From positions 1-36,003 of the forward strand of contig JBFXEJ010000061.1 in the NCBI GenBank assembly GCA_050180235.1: 36,003 bases of DNA, written 5' to 3'. A program made the position numbers and the translations under genes. Source of the DNA: JAABRU01 sp050180235 (GTDB lineage Bacteria > Desulfobacterota > Desulfobacteria > Desulfobacterales > Desulfococcaceae). Of the stretch, positions 23,327 through 32,305 are shown piece after piece; the first letter of the stretch is position 1; each line of letters begins with the position of its first letter. The notes below the pieces were generated by a model. The model saw nothing but the letters and a program-made list of their open reading frames with translations. It was not told where the DNA came from and searched no databases.

Positions 23327-24973
23327 ATGGGAAAACTGCCCCCGGAAGGGGAAAACAATCTGTGGTATGAATACAATGATTCCAATACAGTGATTGTTTT
23401 TGTTCACGGCATACTTTCTGACAGCAGAGGCTGCTGGCTGTATCAGGACAAAACAAATCCGGAAAACAGTAAATACTGGCCGGAGATGATTCTTGAAGAT
23501 AAAAGAATCGGCAAAGTTTCCATATTTCTTGGCGGATTTTATACAAAATTTGACAGCGGTGACTACAAAGTTGAAAACTGTTCCTATGAAATTTTCAAGG
23601 CTTTAAACCGTACTGACAAAGAAGGAAGACAACCGCCCATAAGCAAAAAGAATATCGTCTTTATTTGCCACAGCACCGGCGGCATTGTCATCCGTTATAT
23701 GCTGGAAAGGGAACAGGCTGTTTTTAAAGACAAAAACATCGGTCTCATCCTCATTGCGTCCCCCTCATACGGATCAAAACTGGAAAACAGACTGGACTGG
23801 CTTGCAACCCTGTACAATCAGCAACTGGGCAAACAACTGAAATGGGGAAATGCAGAACTGCAGGATATTGACGGCAGGTTCAGGGATCTGCTCAATGACA
23901 AAAAAATTCCCTGTCTGTTCGGAACAGAGGCTTATGAAAACCATTTTATTTTTCACCGGAAATTTCTGCCGGATAAAACACGGGTTGTAACAAAAGAATC
24001 CGCAGGACGGTATTTTGGCGCGCCGGTTCTGCTGAGAAATACAGATCATTTCAGTACAGTCAAACCTCACAGTTTTAATCACCCCGCACATGAACTGGTG
24101 GTGGATTTTTGGGAAAAATACGGTAATTATCTGAAAACAGATGCTGATGCCGGGACTGTCTCAGCTTCTGATGATAAACAGCGAATAACAGGGAATACAG
24201 GAGAGGAATCGAATACCATGAGAGAAAATTCAACAGCTACAGGAAAGAAAATAGTCATTATCTGTGCAAATCAAGACAGTGAAACTGCACAGCGTATTTA
24301 CGATGATTTAAAAAAATTAAAATGTCGTCCCTGGCTTGCAGATATTGATGTTGTTGCAGGTCAGTTTCCCGATCAGGAATTCCGTAAAGAGATGAAAGGC
24401 AGTGATTATGTTCTGCTGCTGTTGTCCAAACATTCATTAACCCAAAGAGGTTCTGTTCAGAAGCAAATTAAAAAAGCATTGGATATTTTTGATGAATTTC
24501 CGACTGGAGAAATTTTTCTTATTCCTGTTCAGTTGGATAATACTGAACCGCAGGATGAAGTATTGGAAAATTTGAGAAGTGCTGATTTCCGGTCTTCCTA
24601 TGAGATGGGTTTTAAGGAGATTATTAAGGCTATCGGGATGAAAAAAATAGTCCCAACTCCACCAGATCCGATCACAATAAAAATCATAATAAACCTGACC
24701 TTTGAACAAAAAGCAGAATTAATAGACGCATTGCTGAAATGTTCTACAATGCTGAATTCCCGTGAAACAGTTGTAAATAATTTACGGGCTGATATTAAAA
24801 ATAGAATAAGGATAGGAAACAATGCACAGACAGATATTGAAAACATTGTCACTGTCTGCGATGTTTTCGAAAACGGGATTGCTGAGTTGATTGACAGAGT
24901 CCGCTATTTTGAAGGCCCTACAATACATATGAAAAATCTTGAAAATGTGATAAAGCGGATGGGAGTTCAATGA
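23327..24973 (+). CDS. Stand-alone effector: alpha/beta hydrolase-TIR-EAD2
   Basis: 548 residues; AAGGAG lies 10 nt before the ATG and an in-frame stop just upstream fixes the start. Residues about 20-265 are a PGAP1/DUF676-like alpha/beta hydrolase: oxyanion-type 'FVHG' (25-28), nucleophile Ser116 in 'CHSTGG', and probable catalytic His241 in 'NTDHFSTVKP'. Residues about 307-440 are a TIR domain ('KIVIICANQDSETAQRIYDDL', 'CRPWLADIDVVAGQ', 'DYVLLLLSKHS'), but Gln380 in 'VQKQIKKAL' stands where related TIRs have the NADase Glu ('QKEI'). Residues about 456-545 are an effector-associated domain of the EAD2 type ('FEQKAELIDALLKC', 'VRYFEGPTIHM'), a Death-fold-like adaptor. It likely attacks lipids or esters when recruited through EAD2. 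No membrane segment or signal peptide is present. It overlaps the VMAP gene by 4 nt. Confidence 0.88.
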   Translation: MGKLPPEGENNLWYEYNDSNTVIVFVHGILSDSRGCWLYQDKTNPENSKYWPEMILEDKRIGKVSIFLGGFYTKFDSGDYKVENCSYEIFKALNRTDKEGRQPPISKKNIVFICHSTGGIVIRYMLEREQAVFKDKNIGLILIASPSYGSKLENRLDWLATLYNQQLGKQLKWGNAELQDIDGRFRDLLNDKKIPCLFGTEAYENHFIFHRKFLPDKTRVVTKESAGRYFGAPVLLRNTDHFSTVKPHSFNHPAHELVVDFWEKYGNYLKTDADAGTVSASDDKQRITGNTGEESNTMRENSTATGKKIVIICANQDSETAQRIYDDLKKLKCRPWLADIDVVAGQFPDQEFRKEMKGSDYVLLLLSKHSLTQRGSVQKQIKKALDIFDEFPTGEIFLIPVQLDNTEPQDEVLENLRSADFRSSYEMGFKEIIKAIGMKKIVPTPPDPITIKIIINLTFEQKAELIDALLKCSTMLNSRETVVNNLRADIKNRIRIGNNAQTDIENIVTVCDVFENGIAELIDRVRYFEGPTIHMKNLENVIKRMGVQ

Positions 24974-26436
24974 AAATGGAATGGGATTTTAATCAAATAA
25001 ATTCTCTTACGGATAACTTGATTGGATGTCGATCTGTAAAAGATGATCTTTCTTCTATAATAGAAGGATTGCCAGTTCATATCAGGAGAAAAATTAAAAT
25101 ATGCAATAAGATTCATACAGATGTCAGGGATCTTCTTTCAATCTGTTTGGAGTATGATAATGGAATAGATCAACTCCTAAATATAATTTATTCTTTTGAA
25201 GGTCCTTCTGTAAAAATCCAAACAGTATTTCAATCGTTAGTTCGTATCCTGCATCCTCCGGAACGTATTCCCCACACAGTTCTGGCAAGGCTTTTTGCCT
25301 TATTGCTGCCCATTAATATACCTGATGAAACACTAAATGATTCCTATCGTCAAGCTGTGCAGAATGAATTATCAACTATCAATGAAAATATATCATTATG
25401 CGAGGCAATACAGGAATTATCTGATTTTGAAACACAAAACAATACACACCCTCTGCTGCTGTTTATTGAAAATCTGATGAAATCAGTTGATATTAAAGAC
25501 AAAAAACTATCAGAAAAAATTAAGAAATTATCAAAAGAACTTGCGTCAGAACTTGGTATAAAATCTGAACAGGAAAACCATATAAACGCATTGACAGATA
25601 AAAAAGAATCTGCTGATCCTTTAGCCCCATTTTTAATGGTCATACTTGATTCCAATTCACCTGACCCGGAAAAACGGGAATACGCAATAAAGGCTTATTT
25701 TGTGAAAAATGAAAGTGAGATAGAGACTTGGTATGCCGATGGAAAAATGATTGAACGGAAAGACCTTGCTGAACAGATCGAAACCATTCTTACCATAGAT
25801 GAAACAGGAAGACGGCGAAAAGAAGTTCCCAAAACAATAGAATTTTTTATGCCATATAAGGATATTTCCCATGATATGGATCAATGGCCTTTAAGAAAAT
25901 ATTGCTTTGTCGAAAGCAGATTTGGCAGAGATTATCACATCCTTGTAAGATGTCTGGATCGATTAAAAGTGTTGAGCAATCCGGTTATTACAGATAACTG
26001 GAAAAAAAGATGGGGAAAAATATTTCAGAATGGAATTCTATGTATAGGAAACAATACGCTTTGGCTCGATCAACCCCGTACATATGACGAAAAATCTCTT
26101 TGCCGGGAACTGAAACTGTGTTCGGATATTTCCTGTCTGTTAATGCCTTTTAAACCGGATGCACTCATAAAAGCCATGTTGCAGGAAGGAATACCCATAG
26201 CAATATGGTCAAGAAAATCTGAATATAATCTGAATTTTCAGGCAGAGATCAACAAAGGAATACAAGAAAACAGACTTTTTTGTATTCCTGCATTTATAAA
26301 GAAAAAACGGACAGAAAGCGATGATGAAAACAGCATTGGAAACCATTTGACACTTTTCTGGGATGATCCGAACAGGATACCTCCGGAAAGTCTGTATGGA
26401 AGCGAATTAGACATATCACTTCAACCTCCGGGATAA
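24970..26436 (+). CDS. VMAP (vWA-MoxR-associated protein) with N-terminal EAD2
   Basis: 488 residues. About 10-93 is a second EAD2 ('VHIRRKIKICNKIHTDVRDLLSI', 'GIDQLLNIIYSFEGPSV'), aligned with but more diverged than the EAD2s of the two effectors. About 100-210 is a helical middle region. About 216-486 matches the VMAP C-terminal domain: 'IEFFMPYKDISHDMDQWPL', 'DYHILVRCLDRL', 'NWKKRWGKIF', 'AMLQEGIPIAIWSR' and the 'HLTLFWDDPNRIPP' ending. In VMAPs the N-terminus is usually an effector or an EAD; here it is an EAD, so the protein should recruit the hydrolase-TIR proteins. The gene is strikingly AT-rich beside its neighbours. Its start overlaps the previous stop (ATGA); the MoxR gene begins 15 nt after it. 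Confidence 0.82.
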   Translation: MKMEWDFNQINSLTDNLIGCRSVKDDLSSIIEGLPVHIRRKIKICNKIHTDVRDLLSICLEYDNGIDQLLNIIYSFEGPSVKIQTVFQSLVRILHPPERIPHTVLARLFALLLPINIPDETLNDSYRQAVQNELSTINENISLCEAIQELSDFETQNNTHPLLLFIENLMKSVDIKDKKLSEKIKKLSKELASELGIKSEQENHINALTDKKESADPLAPFLMVILDSNSPDPEKREYAIKAYFVKNESEIETWYADGKMIERKDLAEQIETILTIDETGRRRKEVPKTIEFFMPYKDISHDMDQWPLRKYCFVESRFGRDYHILVRCLDRLKVLSNPVITDNWKKRWGKIFQNGILCIGNNTLWLDQPRTYDEKSLCRELKLCSDISCLLMPFKPDALIKAMLQEGIPIAIWSRKSEYNLNFQAEINKGIQENRLFCIPAFIKKKRTESDDENSIGNHLTLFWDDPNRIPPESLYGSELDISLQPPG

Positions 26437-26450
26437 AAAGGGTAAAATTT

Positions 26451-27497
26451 ATGGCAGAATGGCATATATACCGAGATACAAAAGAACCCCATGACAGAAT
26501 AGATCAGCTTCCTCCTCCTCCCAAGTGGCGGAATTTCAGGGGCAGGGTTATAAAACAGCAAAAAATTCAGGAATACCAGACTGATGAGCGGGAAAAAGAA
26601 CGTGCGCTGTCTTTTGAAGTCGGGCCTGAAGAGACAGAATTGGTCAATGCGGCACTTTATCTTCGCCGCCCTTTGCTCATTACCGGAAAACCGGGAGTGG
26701 GAAAATCATCCCTTGCCTATTCGGTTGCCTTTCAACTGAATCTTGGCAGGGTGCTTTACTGGCCCATTACAACCCGTTCCACTGTGGAAGAAGGGCTTTA
26801 CAGATATGATGCTGTGGGACGTTTTCAGGATTTGCAGGTTCATTTTCAGGAACTTCAGATAGCCGGGATAAAAGGCAATGATTGTGATTTTCATAAAAAA
26901 ATCAGATCTGTTCCGGATATCGGGCATTATATCCGTCTCGGCCCTTTGGGAACTGCCCTGCTGCCTTCTGAACGGCCAAAAGTGCTGCTGATTGATGAAA
27001 TAGATAAAAGTGACATTGATCTGCCCAATAACCTGCTCAATATTTTTGAAGAGGGTGAATTTGAAATACCTGAAATTTCAAGATTGTATTCAGATTCCGA
27101 TTTTGATAAAAATATTGAAATACTGCCCAGCGACAGCAATGAAAGAATTCCTGTTCAGAGGGGCAGAGTCATGTGCAAAGCATTTCCTTTTATTGTGCTT
27201 ACCAGTAACGGTGAACGTGAACTTCCTGTTCCCTTTCTTCGCCGTTGTATCCAGATGAAAATAGAACAGCCTTCACCGGAAAAACTGAAAAGGATTGTGG
27301 AATCCCATTTTGAGAATACAACAGAAGATACAAAAAGACTGATTGAAACCTTTCTTGAAAGACGGGAGAAAGGCCCGCTGGCAACAGACCAGTTGCTGAA
27401 TGCCATTTATCTTCGCAGAAACGGTATTGAAATATCTTCCAAAGAGAATCTTATCAATGCGGTTCTGAAAACTCTGGATGCAATGGAAACGCCATGA
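26451..27497 (+). CDS. MoxR-type AAA+ ATPase of the conflict operon
   Basis: 348 residues. Walker A 'GKPGVGKS' (79-86), Walker B 'VLLIDEIDKSD' (178-188), a sensor-1 region 'VLTSNGEREL' (249-258) and Arg264/Arg265 in 'PFLRRC' as likely finger residues, all as in MoxR AAA+ proteins. The start follows 'AAAAAGGG' about 8 nt upstream. MoxR ATPases work as chaperone-like partners of vWA proteins, and its position between VMAP and the vWA gene completes the ternary set. Its stop overlaps the start of the next gene (ATGA), so the two are probably translationally coupled. Confidence 0.92.
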   Translation: MAEWHIYRDTKEPHDRIDQLPPPPKWRNFRGRVIKQQKIQEYQTDEREKERALSFEVGPEETELVNAALYLRRPLLITGKPGVGKSSLAYSVAFQLNLGRVLYWPITTRSTVEEGLYRYDAVGRFQDLQVHFQELQIAGIKGNDCDFHKKIRSVPDIGHYIRLGPLGTALLPSERPKVLLIDEIDKSDIDLPNNLLNIFEEGEFEIPEISRLYSDSDFDKNIEILPSDSNERIPVQRGRVMCKAFPFIVLTSNGERELPVPFLRRCIQMKIEQPSPEKLKRIVESHFENTTEDTKRLIETFLERREKGPLATDQLLNAIYLRRNGIEISSKENLINAVLKTLDAMETP

Positions 27498-30400
27498 TTG
27501 CCCGTCTGACAGAAAAACTTCATGAAATCGGATTTGAACTGACTGCCACAGAAATTTCAGAAATTCTCTGGCTGGTCTGCCAACTTGACAAACCTTTGGC
27601 AGAAAGCAAAGTCCCAAAACCTTCTGGGAAATCTGAGACTCCCCCCTCCCCGGAAAATACCGGACAGCAGGAAATCGGAACAGAACATCTTGATAAAAAA
27701 GATAAAAAACAAAACAGGCTGTCTGATAAAAATGAATGCAGGACTGATCTGTATTCATCCGGTTTACATGATCAGGGCAGTTATCCCTTTCCTGTACCTG
27801 CCGCGTTTGCTCTGCCCGGCAAGCTGGAAATGGGGCGGGCCATCCGTCCCCTTATGCAGAAAAGGCCATCCCCTTATGCAAAAAAACTGGATGAGGAAAT
27901 AAGCATCAGGAGAATAGCAGAATCGCAGAACTGGATTCCGTTTTTTGCACCTGCTTTGACCCGGTGGCTTGATGTGATATTGGTCATTGATGAATCTTCC
28001 TCAATGCTTATCTGGAAAAAAACTGTTGGGGAACTGCAACAGTTTTTTGAACGTCATGGTGCGTTCAGAAATGTCCAGACCTGGGGATTTTCTTTTGCTG
28101 AAAACAGAATTCATCTGCATCAGGGATACCGGAGCGGTGTTTCCAAACCCGGATTGAGCAGAAGTCCTCTTGAACTTATTGATCCCGGAAAACAGCGTCT
28201 GATTCTGATGGTAAGTGACTGTGTTTCATCCCAATGGTATGCACAGACAGACAATCAGATCATAAAAATGCTGCGAATCTGGGCATATCACAATATTGCT
28301 GCAATCATCCATATGCTGCCATACCGCCTTTGGCCCAGAACCGGTCTGGGCAATGCGATATCTGTGTATTTGCGTTCTGTCAGGCCCGGAAATGTCAATG
28401 CACATCTTCAGGCAATAACTGACACCGGCATTTTTCATCAGAATACGCCAAAAGGTCTTAAAATGCCGGTGGTTTCCCTTGAACCTGATTCATTGAGACC
28501 CTGGGCAAAATCGCTTGTGGGAACAGGCAGCAGATGGATAAGAGGTGTTGTATTTCCGGATAAACCTGCCAAAGCGGATATAAGAGCCAAAAAAGAACCC
28601 ACAGCAGAGGAACGCATAAAACTTTTCATTTCAACTGCTTCTCCTATGGCGCGGCGTTTGGCAGGTTATCTGTCTGCCGCGCCGCTTACTCTTCCTGTAA
28701 TGCGCCTTGTTCAGAGAGTCATGCTTCCCCAATCCCGGCAGACGGATTTGGCTGAATTTTTTCTCAGCGGGCTGATTGAACGCAAAACGCAGGATGTATC
28801 AGACAGAAATCCGGATGAAATTCAGTATGATTTTATTGAAGGGGCGCGGGAGCGGTTTCTGAAAACCATACGCATCAGTGAATCTGTAAAAATTTTAGAA
28901 AATGTTTTCAATGAAGTATATGCAAAACTCTCTGAATTCATAGACAGAGAAACCGGCACACCGATAGATTTTAAATCACTGATAGCTGATCCTTCCAAAA
29001 TTGACAGTGTTATTGATGAAGAAAAAAATCAGATTTTTGCAAGTGTGGCAGTAAAAGTGCTGGAGCGTCTTGGGGGGAATTATAAAGAGTTGGCAGAAAG
29101 GATAAAGAAGCATGAGACTAAATCTGTTTCTGCTGTAAAATCTGTAATATATAATAAATATCACACAACTATAAATGCTTCAGCTAATGTTTCAACTGCT
29201 GAATTAAAATTAGAAAACCACCCGGTAACAGTTAAAATTGAAAACAAAACAATCCAGGAATATCCTTTAAGGGAAATACCGCCGGAAGGCATAAATAATT
29301 TATGGTATGAATACAATGATTCCGATACTGTAATTTTTTTTGTTCAAGGTTTATTGTCTGACAGCAGAAGCTGTTGGCTATATGAAGATAAAACAAATCC
29401 GGAAAATAATCGGTACTGGCCGGATCTGATTCTTAAAGATGAAAGAATCGGTAAGGTATCCATATTTCTTGCCGGATTTTATACAAAATTTGACAGCGGT
29501 GATTACAAGATTGAAAACTGTGCTTATGAGATTTTCAAGAATTTAATCTGTGTTGTTCCTGATAAAGCAAAGGAACCACCCATAAGCAAAAAAAATATTG
29601 TTTTTATTTGCCACAGCACCGGAGGCATTGTTATCCGTTATATGCTGGAAAGGGAACAGGCGGTTTTCAAAGACAAAAACATCGGTCTCATCCTCATTGC
29701 ATCCCCATCATACGGATCAAAACTGGAAAACCGGCTGGACTGGCTGGCAACCATATACAATCAGCAACTTGGGAAGCAATTGAAATGGGGAAATGCAGAA
29801 CTGCAGGATATTGACGGCAGGTTCCGGGATCTGCTCAATGACAAAAAAATTCCCTGTCTGTTCGGAACTGAGGCATATGAAAACCATTTTATTTTTCACC
29901 GGAAATTTCTGCCGGATAAAACAAAAGTTGTGACAAAAGAATCCGCAGGACGGTATTTTGGAGCGCCGGTTCTGCTGAGAAATACAGATCATTTCAGTAC
30001 AGTCAAACCTCACAGTTTTAATCACCCCGCGCATGAACTGGTGGTGGATTTCTGGGAAAAATACAGCCGGTATCTGAAAACAGATGCTGATGGCGGAGTT
30101 ACGCCAATTTCTGATGAAAAACAGGAACCAGCAGGAAATGCAGGAGTAAAATCAGACAGTATGAAAACAAACAGTGAAAATACATCTCCCTATTCTTCCT
30201 CAGACACAGGAAAGAAAATCTTCATCATCTGTGCAGAGGAAGATAATAATACAGCAAAGCGTATTTACAATGATTTGAAACTGCTTGGCTGCAATCCCTG
30301 GCTGGCTGCCATAGATGTCAAGGCTGGGCAGTATTCGGATCAGATCTTCCGTTCTGTAATGGAAAAAAGCGATTATGTGCTGGCTCTGCTGTCAAAACAT

Positions 30401-32305
30401 TCATTGACACAAAGAGGCATGGCACTGAAACAGCTTAAAAAAGCATTGGATATTTTTGAGGAATTCCCGTCCGGAGACATTTTCCTTATTCCTCTCCAAT
30501 TGGATGAAACCAAACCCCAGGAAGATGCATTGCGAAATCTGAAACCTGCTGATTTCCGGTCTTCCTATGAGGAAGGTTTTAATCAAATTTTGAGGGCTAT
30601 CGAACTAAAAAAGATAATAACACCAAACCCATATCCTCCTGTACCGACCCCAATAATACTAAACTTTGAACAGAAAGCAGAATTAATAAACGCATTGCTG
30701 AGATGCCCTATAATGAGCGATCAGAATAAGCATCAAACAGTTATAAATAATTTTCCGGACCCTATTAAAAATAGCATACGGATAGGAAATAATGTAAGGC
30801 AAGTTATTGAAAATATTGTCACTGTCTGTAATAACTTCGAAAACGGGATTGCAGACTTGATTAAGACAGTCCGCTTTTTTGAAGGCAATTCGCTCCCTAT
30901 GAAAAACCTTGAAAAAGTAGCAGAACATCTGGGGTTACAGCCTGCTATTGAAACCGAGTTTGTAAACCGTGTAAATGAACTCAGCTTTATCACAAATACC
31001 TATTGCCCCTCTTATCTTTTAATCAGTGCGCCGATAGGATATGGAAAAACCAGACTGCTTGAAGCTGTTTGCGATCATATGGAAAAACAAGGATGGTTTT
31101 GCATTTTTGTAAAATTATCAAAAGAAAGATCAAATTCTCTTAAAGAAATATCACTTGGAATCATTGAACAATTAGGTTTCAAAAAATCTGATACTACAGA
31201 TTTAACGATACCTGATATATGCGGATTTGAAATCAGAGAATGTATATTTCCATTTCTTAAAGATAAGAAAAAGATTCTGTTACTATTGGATGAAGCAGAC
31301 CGGATAAATGATGATTTGGCAAAAGATATTCTGAATGAGTTAATCCCGTCCATGCTGAGATCATTTTCTGATCTTGATTTTCGTATTGATTTCAGAATGA
31401 TTGTTTCAGGGCGATATTTGTCCCGTTGGGAGCATTTGGGTATTCCTCTAAAATCTATTCAATTAACTCCGTTCGATTTTCATGCTGTACATGAAACAAT
31501 TGATAAATATGTTTCTAAATCAAGGCATAACTCAGATTACAGGCAAAAATTCGCATCTGATTTGATGTATTTTACAGGCGGTCATCCGGGATGTATGGCA
31601 CAAATTCTTCAACAAAATTATGGGCGTCCTATTTCTGTTATTACTTCAAGTGAAGAGAAACATTTTGATAATATAATAAAACCCGTAATTGATGAAATCA
31701 GATTGTGTATCCCGGATGATTTGAAAATAATATTTGAACGGATAAGTGTTGTAAGACGTTTTACACCACAAATGCTGCGTTTTTTTATTGATAAAGGTTT
31801 GATTGATTGGCAAAAAAATGAGTATGATCTTGAGGATCGCCTGCTTCAGACCTATCTGGTAAATAAGGAAAAAGGTTTTTTAAAAGATGATATTACCAGA
31901 CGGCTTTTATCTATCTACCTGCGAAAAACAGATTATGATTCCTTCAAAAAAATATGTAAGGGTTCGATAGAATTTTATAAATCCAAATTAACTGATCTCA
32001 AAGCCCATCGTCCTGATTTAATTGCTGTTGAACTTCTTTTTCAGATATTACAGGATATTCATTATATAGCAAAAGGCCAAGAAACCGATTTTTTTAAAAC
32101 TCTGCCTGAAATTTTTGATATGCTTGTCAAAGATCGGGATGAAGTATCAAAAATGGAATTTTTTCGGGATAATATTATGAAAGATTGGGAATTCCAATTT
32201 TATCTGAATTATTTTTTCCGGAAAGATACATACAATGACGAACCATTTAAAAGAATGACGACACAGATTGATAGTTATATAAAAGATCTGAAAGACAGGA
32301 AATAA
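27494..32305 (+). CDS. vWA (SAV_2336-type)-hydrolase-TIR-EAD2-STAND NTPase fusion
   Basis: 1,603 residues. 1-35: short helical N-module as in SAV_2336-related proteins. About 155-345: vWA domain with MIDAS Asp166-x-Ser168-x-Ser170 and Asp242. About 370-540: conserved SAV_2336-type tail ('ASPMARRLAGYLSAAPLTLP', 'MLPQSRQTDLAEFFLSGL'). About 597-862: alpha/beta hydrolase (nucleophile Ser708, His833), with 'FVQG' replacing 'FVHG' of the other copy. About 907-1040: TIR with Gln980 at the NADase Glu position. About 1056-1146: EAD2. About 1158-1390: STAND-like P-loop NTPase, Walker A 'APIGYGKT' (1179-1186), Walker B 'ILLLLDEAD' (1261-1269), 'GGHPGCMAQIL' (1362-1372). The remainder is a winged-helix/helical region. 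I read the frame as continuous, so I treat it as a real fusion and not an artefact. It is inferred to sense through vWA and STAND parts and to carry its own effector. Confidence 0.85.
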   Translation: MIARLTEKLHEIGFELTATEISEILWLVCQLDKPLAESKVPKPSGKSETPPSPENTGQQEIGTEHLDKKDKKQNRLSDKNECRTDLYSSGLHDQGSYPFPVPAAFALPGKLEMGRAIRPLMQKRPSPYAKKLDEEISIRRIAESQNWIPFFAPALTRWLDVILVIDESSSMLIWKKTVGELQQFFERHGAFRNVQTWGFSFAENRIHLHQGYRSGVSKPGLSRSPLELIDPGKQRLILMVSDCVSSQWYAQTDNQIIKMLRIWAYHNIAAIIHMLPYRLWPRTGLGNAISVYLRSVRPGNVNAHLQAITDTGIFHQNTPKGLKMPVVSLEPDSLRPWAKSLVGTGSRWIRGVVFPDKPAKADIRAKKEPTAEERIKLFISTASPMARRLAGYLSAAPLTLPVMRLVQRVMLPQSRQTDLAEFFLSGLIERKTQDVSDRNPDEIQYDFIEGARERFLKTIRISESVKILENVFNEVYAKLSEFIDRETGTPIDFKSLIADPSKIDSVIDEEKNQIFASVAVKVLERLGGNYKELAERIKKHETKSVSAVKSVIYNKYHTTINASANVSTAELKLENHPVTVKIENKTIQEYPLREIPPEGINNLWYEYNDSDTVIFFVQGLLSDSRSCWLYEDKTNPENNRYWPDLILKDERIGKVSIFLAGFYTKFDSGDYKIENCAYEIFKNLICVVPDKAKEPPISKKNIVFICHSTGGIVIRYMLEREQAVFKDKNIGLILIASPSYGSKLENRLDWLATIYNQQLGKQLKWGNAELQDIDGRFRDLLNDKKIPCLFGTEAYENHFIFHRKFLPDKTKVVTKESAGRYFGAPVLLRNTDHFSTVKPHSFNHPAHELVVDFWEKYSRYLKTDADGGVTPISDEKQEPAGNAGVKSDSMKTNSENTSPYSSSDTGKKIFIICAEEDNNTAKRIYNDLKLLGCNPWLAAIDVKAGQYSDQIFRSVMEKSDYVLALLSKHSLTQRGMALKQLKKALDIFEEFPSGDIFLIPLQLDETKPQEDALRNLKPADFRSSYEEGFNQILRAIELKKIITPNPYPPVPTPIILNFEQKAELINALLRCPIMSDQNKHQTVINNFPDPIKNSIRIGNNVRQVIENIVTVCNNFENGIADLIKTVRFFEGNSLPMKNLEKVAEHLGLQPAIETEFVNRVNELSFITNTYCPSYLLISAPIGYGKTRLLEAVCDHMEKQGWFCIFVKLSKERSNSLKEISLGIIEQLGFKKSDTTDLTIPDICGFEIRECIFPFLKDKKKILLLLDEADRINDDLAKDILNELIPSMLRSFSDLDFRIDFRMIVSGRYLSRWEHLGIPLKSIQLTPFDFHAVHETIDKYVSKSRHNSDYRQKFASDLMYFTGGHPGCMAQILQQNYGRPISVITSSEEKHFDNIIKPVIDEIRLCIPDDLKIIFERISVVRRFTPQMLRFFIDKGLIDWQKNEYDLEDRLLQTYLVNKEKGFLKDDITRRLLSIYLRKTDYDSFKKICKGSIEFYKSKLTDLKAHRPDLIAVELLFQILQDIHYIAKGQETDFFKTLPEIFDMLVKDRDEVSKMEFFRDNIMKDWEFQFYLNYFFRKDTYNDEPFKRMTTQIDSYIKDLKDRK

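Noticed and set aside
24970..26436. A protease (caspase- or trypsin-like) effector domain in the VMAP
   Set aside because: Some VMAPs carry one, but here I see no His/Cys dyad or Ser-protease triad motif; the N-terminus is an EAD2 instead.
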